64,000 nt of DNA, from contig NZ_AUBN01000017.1 of the NCBI RefSeq assembly GCF_000429265.1, forward strand, positions 1-64,000. The letters run 5' to 3'. A program made the translations under genes and the position numbers. The stretch's first letter is position 1. Each line of letters opens with the position of its first letter. The notes beneath the pieces were generated by a model. The model saw only the letters and a list, made by a program, of their open reading frames with translations. It was not told where the DNA came from and did no database searches. This DNA comes from Actinomyces gerencseriae DSM 6844 (lineage in GTDB: Bacteria; Actinomycetota; Actinomycetes; Actinomycetales; Actinomycetaceae). Shown here in pieces: positions 33,059 through 42,500 of this stretch.

Positions 33059-36000
33059 CTCCGCCCCCTCACGGCGCGACCGAGCAGGTCGGCGACCCTC
33101 GTCACGTGGGGCTCCTCGATGCAGGACAGATGATGTCCCTCGATGTCGATCACGGTCAGCTCCCCCAGGCACGTGTCCGTCCAGTAGGGGACCGACAGCC
33201 CCTCCATCCCGGGGATGATCCCGAAGGACTGCCGCTGGGAGGCGTGCAGCAGAGTCAGGTCGCCGAGGTAGGGATCCAGCCGGACGACGGAGCCGAGCAG
33301 GCTGTGCCGGAACACCTGATACAGCGCGGGCACGAGCTCGGGCTCCACTGGTGCGCCGGCGCGCGCCTCCGACGCCCGCGCGTAGGCGGCGAGCCTCTCC
33401 TCCTGGGGAATCGCGGCGCGCTCGCGGAATGCCGCTGCGACGGCGTCCAGCCCCGGGTCTCCCCCCACCCGGGACAGGGCTCCATCGGGGACGTGACCGT
33501 CGTTGCGGTCGTGAACCATCATGAAGGCGCGGAAGACATCCGCCGAATCGACTCCCCCGAGTACCACCTCACCGGGATCGAGCTTGAGATTGGGGACGAA
33601 CACCGCCTCGAGCGCCAGTTCGTCGTCCGTCGAGACGAGAGTCGGCACGCTGTCGATCAGGGTCAGGTCGGCCACCGGGACACCGGACTCCAGCATCCGC
33701 CGGGCGACCTCGACGGCCAGCAGTCCCCCCAGCGAGTGACCGATCAGCTGGAACCGCGCGCTCGACCGGGACAGCAGTCGATCGGTGTAGTCGTCGGCCA
33801 GCCGGGATATCAGCTCGGCCGGCTCCACTGCGCAGTAGTCGTCCCAGTCGGCCACCGCGATCCCGATGACCGGTCCGAGGCCCTGCTCGACCAGCAGTCC
33901 GCCCAGGGCCTGGAAGGTGTCCAGGGTCCCGAGCGCAGCGTGGAATATCACCCGCAGCGGGCCGTCCCCGCCCTCGCCGCCGAACGGGACGAGAAGGGCG
34001 TTACTGCCCTCGGCACGCGCACCCGCCCGCGGGTCGGGGACGCGCGCGAGAGCCCCGGCCGTCTCCCGCCGCACGTTCTGCGTGGTCGGTCCGGCGCGCA
34101 GCAGGCCCGCGAGAGCCTCCAGCGTCGGCTCATTCAGCATGAGTCGCAGCAGGACGTCGAACTCGAACTCCCCGGCCTCCGGGACCTCCTCGCGAAGGCG
34201 GCCGGCGGCCCTGGCGATGATCAGGGAATCCGCTCCGAGCTCGAAGAGGCTCTCCTGACGCCCGATGCGCTCCACGCCCAGCAGTCCGGACCACAACCGG
34301 GCGAGGCGGCGCTCCAGCTCATCGGCCGGGCGTCCCGTCCCGGTCTCGGCGACTTGCGCCGGATCCCAGGAGACGAGTGCGCTCCGGTCGACCTTGCCGT
34401 TCGCGGTCAGGGGCAGGCGCTCGACGATCTGGAGGCGCTCGGGCACCATGTACGCGGGCAGCTTCTCGCGAAGGTGCGCCAGCAGCGCGTCCGCCCACAA
34501 CGGCGCGCGGTCCGCTCCGGCCACCGCCACGAGGACGGCCGCGCCGACGCCCTCGGGGACGGCGGGCTCGACGACCACCTCGGAGCCCGCGTCGGTGAGG
34601 AGCCGGCGCCAGGCCCCGGGCGATAGCGGCGACCGGCCGGGGACCCCGGCGCCCCCGCCGCTCCCGTCGGCGTCGCCGCCCTCGCCATGCGGCGACGCCG
34701 GCTCGGTCAGGATCAGGATCCCCCCGGGCCTCAGCAGCGACAGGGCCCGCCTCGCAGCCGCGGCCGGGTCGTCGCAGAGGCCGAGGGCACCCGTGGAGAT
34801 CACGATGTCGGCGATCGCGGGACCGTAGCCCTGCTCGCGCAGGTCGCCGGCGATGTCCAGCCGGGCACTGCGCGCGTTGGGGGGCAGGCGGGCCGCGGCC
34901 CCCTCCAGGAGGCGCGGTGAGACGTCGGTGAGGAGGTAATCGACGTCGAAGCCGGCCAGGACCGGCAGCACCGCCGCGGCCATCGTTCCCGTGCCGCCAC
35001 CGATCTCGATGATGCGCACGGGTGACGGCTCGTCGCGGGCGACCTGGTCGGACACCGCGCGGTGGGCCGCCACGGCGACCACCCGATCGAGCCACCGCGC
35101 CGTGGCATCGGCATCGGAGCCGTCACGTTCCACGGCGGGGCCGCTCGTCCGCGGGCCGCCGTGCGCCTCGGGCGCCGGGAGCGTCCGCTCCACCGTCCGG
35201 GACACCCGGCGCGCGTAGGCCCCGAGCGCCTCGGCGTCGATGCTGCGACGCTCCGGCTCGACGAACCCGAGCAGGATCCGGCTCCCGGTCGCCCCGGTCG
35301 CGACGGTGACGGCCGCCGCGCCCACCCCGGGCACCGCGAGCAGTGTCGCCTCGATCTCACCGAGCTCGACCCTATGGCCCCTGACCTTGACCTGGGAGTC
35401 CCGACGTCCGAGGAATTCGATCTCGCCACCGGGCAGGTAGCGCCCCACGTCCCCGGTGCGGTAGCACCTCCGCCCGAGGAGTCGCGGGAACCGCTCCGCC
35501 GTGAGCCCGGGGTCCTCCAGGTATCCGCGGGCGAGTCCGCTGCCGGTGATGCACAACTCGCCCGCCATCCACACCGGCGCGTCCCTGCCCTCGTCGTCAA
35601 CGACCCGGAAGGCCTGGTTGGTCAGGGGACGGCCGTACGGCACGGACGCCCAGTCCGCCAGCACCGGATCGTCGATGACATGGTGGATCGACCAGATGGC
35701 CGCTTCGGTGGCACCGCCGAGGGAGACCACCGTCGCGCCCCGGGTCAGGTCGCGGACGCGGTCCGGCAGGGTGACCGGGATCCAGTCCCCCGAGAGCAGC
35801 ACCAGCCGCAGCGTCGTCGGGGCTCCCGACTCGCGCGCGCCGTGCCCGCAGTACTCGACGAGCATCTGCATCTGGGCGGGGACGCTGTTCCACACCGTCA
35901 CCCGGTGCTCGGTGATCAGGGTCGCCCAGTGCGACGGGTCGGACCGACGACCGGCCTCGGGCAGCACCAGCGTCCCGCCGGCCGACAGCGGGCCGAAGAT

Positions 36001-38271
36001 ATCGAAGACGGACAGGTCGAAGCCGAGCTGGGCCAGCCCGAGAACCCTGTCCGCGGGCCCCATCGCGAACCGCGCGTTGATGTCGGCCACGGTGTTCCAG
36101 GCCGCTGCGTGCGTGATCATGACGCCCTTGGGAACACCGCTGGAGCCGGAGGTGAAGATGATGTAGGCGAGCTCGGCCGGATCGGTGCGGCATGAGTCCT
36201 CCACGACCTCCTGGAGCCCCGGGACCCTGTCCGGTCGGGACACGACCAGTCGGATCGCCGCATCGACCCCTGGATCGACCCACTCCTGGGTGAGCACCGC
36301 CGAGGCGCGGGCCGCCGCCATCATGTGCCGCCTGCGAGGCGCGGGCGAGGTGGTGTCGATCGGCAGGTAGGTTCCCCCCATCAGGAGGACGCCGAGAACG
36401 GCGGCCACCTGCTCGGCCCCCTTGTCCATGATGACGGCGACGCGGTCGCCCCGCCCGACGCCGGCGCACCGTAGCTGCTCGGCGACCGCCCCGGCCCAAC
36501 CGAGTAGGTCGGCGTAGGTCATCTCGCCCGCGGAGGTGATCACCGCCGGCGCTCCGGGCGCGCGGCGCGCCTGATCCAGGACCGCCGCGTGCAGAGGCCG
36601 CGCCTCGATGGGAGCGCTCGTCCTGTTGGCCTCCGCCCTCTCCGCGCGCTGCCAGGTCGGAAGCGGGACCAGCTCGGCCGAGGAGACCCGCCCGGCCCAG
36701 ATCTCCTCCTCCACCAGACGCGACAGCAGATCGAGCAGGGCGTCGGCCAGGTCGGGGACGAGTCCATCGGGCAGGGCGCCCACGCGGGTGTCGAGGTCGA
36801 TGCGCAGTCCCTCCTCGTCGTCCGCGACCTGGCAGTCCAGAGCCACCTGCGGCGTCTGGGTCAGTCCCTCCCCCTGCCGTCCGGAGGTCGCTGAGGCGGG
36901 CGGTCCCGCACCGATGCCACTGGTGAACACCACCGGCATCCTGGCGGCCTCCCTGCCCCGCCTGCGGGCGACCTCCCTGAGAACCTCGACACCGGAGCAC
37001 AGGCGGTGGTTCAGGTCCTCCGCCAGCTGGGCCTGGACGGCCGCCGCGTACTCGGCGAAGGAGGACCGGCCCGGGCGCTCGACGGCGAGCAGGCTCACCG
37101 AGGTGAAGTCCCCGACGACCAGACCGACGTCCGGGTGGAGATCCAGACGGTTGAGCAGGGTGAGGTCGAGGGTGAAGCGCGAGTTCCCGCTCCACCTCTG
37201 CAGGACCACGGCGTAGGCCGACAGCACTGCCGCAGTGGGGGTGAGGCCGTTGCGTCCGGCCGCCTCGCACAGCACCCGCCACTGGGCACGGGGAAGTCGC
37301 CGGTGGTGGCGGGCGAACCGCGCCTCGCCGCCGTCCCGATCCAGGTAGCCCAGGTCGGGGGCGGACGGCAGATCGTCCACCCGCCCGAACCAGTAGTCGC
37401 GGTCCCGTTGGTGGCGCGCACCGTCGCGGAGCTCGCGCTCGGCCAGCACGTAGTCGCGGAAGGTGATCGCCGGAGTCGGCAGCTCGGCCGCCGGATCGGC
37501 GACCAGCGTCTCCAGCTCGTGCATGAGCAGCGCCGCGCTGCTCCAGTCCGCGATGAGGGAGTCGAACGAGACGTGCAGGATGTCCTCGTCATCGGTGCGG
37601 GTGATCCGCAACTCGAACAGCGGCCATGCGGCCGGGTCGGCCATGCGATGATCGAGCTCGGCGCGCGTTGCCCCGAGCGCCCGGAGGCGTTCCTCCGGCG
37701 ATCGGCCGCGCAGGTCATCGACGGCGATCCGGTAGCGCGCGACCTCGGGGAGGACCTGCTGGTGACCATCCGTCGACAGGACGCAGCGCAGCATGTCATG
37801 GCGCGCGATGAGCCGATTCCAGGCGTCCTCGGTCCGGCCCGGGTCGAGCGTCGGGTAGTGCACCTCCGAGTAGCTGTGGCAGCCGACCCCGCCGAGCCCG
37901 AAGGCGTCGTACCTGCCCAACAGGTAGGCGGACTGGACATCGGTCAGGGGGAAGGGATCGTACCGCGACTGCGGATCCGGGACGGCGGACACCGGGATGG
38001 CGGCCTTGCGCAGAGCGGCGATGACGCCGTCGCGATCGGCGCGCAGCGCCTCCTTGCGAGCCTCGGTCAGCGCCCCCCTCGGGGCGCGGAAGCGAATGCG
38101 CCCGTTGTCCTCCCACAGCTCGACACCGGCGGCCTCGAGCTCTCGGATCAGGGCGACGCTCTCAGCGCTCTCAGCGCTCTCAGCGCTCTCGGTGGCCTCA
38201 GCGGCCTCAGCGGCCTTGGTGGTCTCAGCGCTCTCAGGGGTATCAGGGGTAGGATTCGTGTCACTGGACAT
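33055..38271 (-). CDS. NRPS: TubC-dock - Cy - A(MT) - PCP - TE (PchF-like terminal module)
   Basis: A 1738-residue synthetase. An Ala/Glu/Ser-rich head precedes a TubC-like beta-hairpin docking domain (about 38-92). The Cy domain (about 100-520) shows FPLTDVQSAYLLGR, Asp237 and Asp242 of the DxxxxD motif, VVGDFTS and TQTPQVALDCQ. The A domain (from about 560) has IIFTSGSSGVPKG and specificity blocks FDLSVFDIFG, VTVWNSVP, LLSGDW and LGGATEAAIW, which match cysteine A domains of pyochelin/yersiniabactin synthetases. A methyltransferase-like domain (IIEIGGGTGTMAAA, about 1050-1240) is inserted between A8 and the A10 lysine. PCP (FELGADSL) and TE (GHSLGG) end the protein. This is the PchF layout: add a cysteine, cyclise, perhaps N-methylate, release. 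Confidence 0.93.
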   Translation of the reverse strand: MSSDTNPTPDTPESAETTKAAEAAEATESAESAESAESVALIRELEAAGVELWEDNGRIRFRAPRGALTEARKEALRADRDGVIAALRKAAIPVSAVPDPQSRYDPFPLTDVQSAYLLGRYDAFGLGGVGCHSYSEVHYPTLDPGRTEDAWNRLIARHDMLRCVLSTDGHQQVLPEVARYRIAVDDLRGRSPEERLRALGATRAELDHRMADPAAWPLFELRITRTDDEDILHVSFDSLIADWSSAALLMHELETLVADPAAELPTPAITFRDYVLAERELRDGARHQRDRDYWFGRVDDLPSAPDLGYLDRDGGEARFARHHRRLPRAQWRVLCEAAGRNGLTPTAAVLSAYAVVLQRWSGNSRFTLDLTLLNRLDLHPDVGLVVGDFTSVSLLAVERPGRSSFAEYAAAVQAQLAEDLNHRLCSGVEVLREVARRRGREAARMPVVFTSGIGAGPPASATSGRQGEGLTQTPQVALDCQVADDEEGLRIDLDTRVGALPDGLVPDLADALLDLLSRLVEEEIWAGRVSSAELVPLPTWQRAERAEANRTSAPIEARPLHAAVLDQARRAPGAPAVITSAGEMTYADLLGWAGAVAEQLRCAGVGRGDRVAVIMDKGAEQVAAVLGVLLMGGTYLPIDTTSPAPRRRHMMAAARASAVLTQEWVDPGVDAAIRLVVSRPDRVPGLQEVVEDSCRTDPAELAYIIFTSGSSGVPKGVMITHAAAWNTVADINARFAMGPADRVLGLAQLGFDLSVFDIFGPLSAGGTLVLPEAGRRSDPSHWATLITEHRVTVWNSVPAQMQMLVEYCGHGARESGAPTTLRLVLLSGDWIPVTLPDRVRDLTRGATVVSLGGATEAAIWSIHHVIDDPVLADWASVPYGRPLTNQAFRVVDDEGRDAPVWMAGELCITGSGLARGYLEDPGLTAERFPRLLGRRCYRTGDVGRYLPGGEIEFLGRRDSQVKVRGHRVELGEIEATLLAVPGVGAAAVTVATGATGSRILLGFVEPERRSIDAEALGAYARRVSRTVERTLPAPEAHGGPRTSGPAVERDGSDADATARWLDRVVAVAAHRAVSDQVARDEPSPVRIIEIGGGTGTMAAAVLPVLAGFDVDYLLTDVSPRLLEGAAARLPPNARSARLDIAGDLREQGYGPAIADIVISTGALGLCDDPAAAARRALSLLRPGGILILTEPASPHGEGGDADGSGGGAGVPGRSPLSPGAWRRLLTDAGSEVVVEPAVPEGVGAAVLVAVAGADRAPLWADALLAHLREKLPAYMVPERLQIVERLPLTANGKVDRSALVSWDPAQVAETGTGRPADELERRLARLWSGLLGVERIGRQESLFELGADSLIIARAAGRLREEVPEAGEFEFDVLLRLMLNEPTLEALAGLLRAGPTTQNVRRETAGALARVPDPRAGARAEGSNALLVPFGGEGGDGPLRVIFHAALGTLDTFQALGGLLVEQGLGPVIGIAVADWDDYCAVEPAELISRLADDYTDRLLSRSSARFQLIGHSLGGLLAVEVARRMLESGVPVADLTLIDSVPTLVSTDDELALEAVFVPNLKLDPGEVVLGGVDSADVFRAFMMVHDRNDGHVPDGALSRVGGDPGLDAVAAAFRERAAIPQEERLAAYARASEARAGAPVEPELVPALYQVFRHSLLGSVVRLDPYLGDLTLLHASQRQSFGIIPGMEGLSVPYWTDTCLGELTVIDIEGHHLSCIEEPHVTRVADLLGRAVRGRR

Positions 38272-38377
38272 GGAGCGGGCTCCTCGAGGGGTTCTGGTGC
38301 TCGTGATGGAGGACGCTGCACGGGCCCTCGCCGGGGAGCTCGAGCATCCGGCCGGACCTCGAGGGACGGGAGCAGCG

Positions 38378-39445
38378 ATGAGGGTTGTGGTCGCCGGAAC
38401 GGCCTTCGGAAGGATCTATCTGGACGCGGTCGCCTCCGATCCCGGACTGACGCTCACGGGCGTGCTCGGGCGGGGGAGCGGCACGACCACCGCGCTGGCC
38501 GAACGGTACGGAGTGCCGGTGCTGCACTCCCCGGACGATGTCGGCGACGACGTGGACATCGCATGCGTCGTGATCGGTTCGGCGGTCAATGGCGGTCCCG
38601 GGGCGGAGATCGCCGAGGCCCTGCTGCGACGCGGCATCCACGTGCTCCAGGAGCACCCGCTGCATCCCGACGAGATCCGGGGGTGCCTGCGGGCCGCACG
38701 CGATGGCGGGGCGGTGCACCACGTGAACACGCTCTATCCCGATCTGGCGCCCGTCAGGACCTTCCTGGACGCCGCCCGTCGGCTGCGGGATCAGCAGCCC
38801 GCCCTGTTCGTGGACGCCGCGTGCAGCGTCCAGCTGCTGTACCCGCTGCTCGACGTGATCGGTCGCGCGCTGGGCGCCGCCCGGCCGTGGGCCTTCTCCC
38901 CTCCCATGACGCCGCCCCCTGCGGTCGTCGGGAGCATGAGGACGGCGCAACCCTTCCAGATGCTGCACGCCGCTGTCGCCGGCATCCCGGTCAGTCTGCG
39001 GGTGCAGAACCAGGTGAGTCCCGCCGACCGGGACAATCACGCACTGCTGACCCACCGGCTCGCGATCGGGTTCGAGGCGGGGGTGCTGACGCTGGCCGAC
39101 GCCTACGGCCCTGTTCTGTGGAACCCGAGGATGCACGCGCCGAGGGACGGCGACGGAAGGCTGGTCCTCGACGGCCCGCCGGACGATCGGCTGGACGTCG
39201 CCAGCACCGAGTTGCTCGGAGCGGAGGAGTGCTCGATATACCGGGAGATCTTCACCGGTATGTGGCCGCAGGCCGTCCGCGAGGCCCTGAGAAGGCTGCG
39301 CGAGGAGATCGCCGCCCCCGCCTCCCAGCGCACGACGGCCCAATGGGGCATGGCCGTCTCCCGGATGTGGGCTGATCTCACTGCGGAGCTGGGAACGCCC
39401 GAGATCATAAGGCCACGGGATCCGCGGCCCGCCAGTCCCGTGTGA
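38378..39445 (+). CDS. Thiazolinyl imide reductase (Irp3/PchG family)
   Basis: A 355-residue Gfo/Idh/MocA-like oxidoreductase. The nucleotide loop is VVVAGTAFGRIYLDAV, and the family-specific HVLQEHPLHPDEI and LTLADAYGPVLWNPR blocks match yersiniabactin Irp3 and pyochelin PchG. It reduces a carrier-bound thiazoline to thiazolidine with NADPH. ATG 38378 has GGGAG eight bases upstream. Unlike its neighbours it is on the plus strand, divergent from one synthetase (106-bp gap) and convergent with the other (74-bp gap), so it has its own promoter, probably in the short divergent gap. No obvious promoter or iron box is visible there. Confidence 0.9.
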   Translation: MRVVVAGTAFGRIYLDAVASDPGLTLTGVLGRGSGTTTALAERYGVPVLHSPDDVGDDVDIACVVIGSAVNGGPGAEIAEALLRRGIHVLQEHPLHPDEIRGCLRAARDGGAVHHVNTLYPDLAPVRTFLDAARRLRDQQPALFVDAACSVQLLYPLLDVIGRALGAARPWAFSPPMTPPPAVVGSMRTAQPFQMLHAAVAGIPVSLRVQNQVSPADRDNHALLTHRLAIGFEAGVLTLADAYGPVLWNPRMHAPRDGDGRLVLDGPPDDRLDVASTELLGAEECSIYREIFTGMWPQAVREALRRLREEIAAPASQRTTAQWGMAVSRMWADLTAELGTPEIIRPRDPRPASPV

Positions 39446-39490
39446 GTCGTCGGAGGCCGTCGAGCCGCGCACGATCCACCCGATGCACCA

Positions 39491-39504
39491 CGGGCCGTCG
39501 CCCG
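39491..39504. terminator. Possible short convergent terminator hairpin
   Basis: CGGGC and GCCCG form a five-base stem around a CGTC loop between the convergent reductase and synthetase genes. There is no T-run, so this is weak. Confidence 0.25.
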
Positions 39505-39519
39505 TCATGGTCAGGCGCC

Positions 39520-42500
39520 TCACAACTCCCCCTCCTCGACATCGGCGAGCGGGTGCGCGGCCCCGGTCGCCGTGATGGCGGCGGCGCAGCCGGCGACCGT
39601 CGGGCAGGAGAAGAAGGCGCGCAGGGACAGCTCGGCACCGAGGACGCGCTCGACCCGGTCGACCAGACTCGTCGCGGTCAGGGAGTCTCCCCCCAGTGCG
39701 AAGAAGTTGGCCGTCCGATCGAGCACCCGGACGCCGAGCAGGTCGGCCCACAGCGCGGCGACCACGGTTTCATGACCTGCGCGGGGCGGCCCGGGGACGT
39801 CGGTCACGGCCCTGTCACCCGCGTCATCCGCGTCACCCGTGCCATCCGCGCCCTTCAGCGCCGTCGGCCCCGGGAGCCCCTGATCAGCAGAGCGGACGGC
39901 TTCCAGCGGAGCGGACCAGTCGCCATCGGCGCGTGCGCGCACCAGGCGAACGAACATGGCGAACATGGCGTCCAGCACCTCCGGGGCGAACAGCTGCTCG
40001 ACCGCGTCCCAGCGCAGCGCCAGACGGCCGTCGTCCTCGCCCACCTGGCAGTCGATCCAGACCTGGGGAGTCTGCGACAGGCCCCAGGACTCGGTTCCGA
40101 ACGGAGGCGCCATCGGCTCGGGTCCGGCGACGCCGAGCATGCTGGTGAAGACCACCGGCATGGACAGCGCCGTGCCCGAGGCGCGTCGAGCGACTTCGCG
40201 CAGGACCCAGGCCGCGGACACCTCGCTGTGGTCGAGCGCCTCGGCGACGTCCGTCTGAAGCGCCCGCGCCGCGGAGAGCCTGTCCTCCCCACCACGGTGC
40301 GCCGCCAGCAGCAAGGAGGTGAAGTCGCCCAGGACGCGATTGACATGCGGGTGGATATCCCGCCGGTCGAACAGCGTCAACGTGAGCGTCAGCTCGGGCC
40401 GGCCGCTCCAGGCGGCGAGGGTCTCGGCGTAGGCCGAGGCCAGCGCGACCGACGGCGTCAGCCCGTGACCGCGGGCGAAGGCCTGGAGGCGGCCCCATTC
40501 ATCCTCGTCCAGGGCCTCCTGCCGCCGGACGAAGACCGGCTTGTCGACCTCGTCCGGATCCGCGGCCAGGGGCAGTCGCGGCGCCCGCGGGAGCGTCGGC
40601 AGACGAGCCTCCCAGTACCGGCGCGCGTCATCCAGCTGGGCCTCCGACGGCCTCATCGCGCTGAGGTAGTCGCGGAAGGTCAGGTCGACCGGTGGCAGCG
40701 CGGCGGCCGGGGCGGCGTACAGGGCGTCCAGCTCCGCGCGGAGGATCATGACGCTGAGGGCGTCCAGCAGAATGTTGTCGATGCTCATTCCGACACGGAT
40801 CCCGCTGTCCATCCGACAGGCCCGCACGTCGAAGACGGGCCATCTGGTCGGGTCGAGCACCTGCGCGGACATCTGCTCCCGCAACTGTGCGGCGTCCTGG
40901 ACCAGACGGATCTCGAACCGCGGGACCGTGGGGAGCGCGCGCTGCGCCCCGCTGTCGTCGAAAACCGTCCGCAGCGCGTCGTGACGGGCGATCAGCAGAT
41001 TCCAGGCCTCGGTGAGCCTGCCGAGATCGATGTCCCCATCGAGCTCGGTGTAGAGGTGGCATCCGACCCCGCCCAGGGCAAAGCGATCCGAACGGCCGAT
41101 GAGGTAGGCGCGCTGGACCTCGGTCGGCGGGAACGGGTCATAACGTCGTTCGGGATCGGCGACGACGATGGGCCGTCCGGCCCCCGTCCCCTCGTCGGTG
41201 GTCAGTACCGCGGCGAAGTCCGCGAGCACGGGACGTCGGAAGAGGGAGCTGAGCGTCGCACCGCCATAGCCCAGCCTGCGGAGATCCGCGACGAGCCTGG
41301 TGGCGATGAGGGAATCGCCACCGAGAGCGAAGAAGTCATCCCCGCGGGATACGCTCGGGGCGGAGAGCAGCTTCGCCCACAGGGCGGCGACCTCGGACTC
41401 GACCGGTCCTCGCGGAGGGGACGACGGGGACGATCCCTCCCGTGCGAACCGGCTCGACGCCCGTTCGGTCAGAGCCGCGCGGTCGATCTTGCCGTTGCCC
41501 GTCAGCGGCAGATCATCCACCGCCAGCAGGAGCGCCGGTAACGCGTGGGAGGGCAGGCGCCGGCGTATGTGCTCCGTGAGCCGATCGAGGTCCACCGAGG
41601 CCGGGGTGACGAATCCGACGAGCCTACGGCTCGTTCGCTCCCCCGGGGCGACGACCACCGCTGCGCGCACCTGCGGCAGGGTCTCCATCGCGGTCTCGAT
41701 CTCCCCCATCTCGATGCGATGGCCGCGCACCTTGACTTGGGTGTCCACCCGGCCCAGGAACTCCAGCGTCCCATCCGGCCAGTAGCGCCCGATATCGCCC
41801 GTGCGGTACCAGCGACCGCTATCGGTCGTCACGAAACGGGACTTCGTCTGGGCCGGGTCGCCCCGGTAACCGACGGCGACTCCGGCGCCACCGATCCAGA
41901 GCTCGCCACTGACCCAGTCGGGGCAGTCGCGGCCGACCTCATCGACGACTCGGTAGCGCTGACCGCGCAGGGGAAGCCCGTACGGTATCGAGGTCCACTC
42001 CGGGTCCACCAGACGCCCGGGGAAGATGTTGGACCAGATGGAGGCCTCGGTCGCGCCCCCGAGGACGTAGAGCTCGCAGCCACCGGCGGAGGCCTCATCG
42101 AGCCTGGCGGGAAGGTCGGCGGCCGCCCAGTCCCCGGAGACGACGGCGAGTCTCAGGCTCCTGGGCAGGAGGCGATCGGGTCGAGCGGCGAGCAGCATCT
42201 CCAGTAGCACCGGCACCGAGTTCCACAGGGTGACCGAGTGCCGCTCGCACAGACGCAGCCAGGACCTGGCATCCCGGCGCTCGTGCTCCTCGACCAGCAC
42301 GAGCGCGCCGCCGCGACCGAGCATGCCGAAGACGTCGAACACGGACAGGTCGAACTCCAGGGCGGAGACGGCCAGGACCCGGTCATCGGCTCCAACGCGC
42401 CAACGGGTGGCGACGTCGTCGATGGTGTTCCAGGCGGCCTCGTGGGCGACCTCCACCCCCTTGGGCTCACCGGTGGACCCGGAGGTGAAGATGACGTAGG

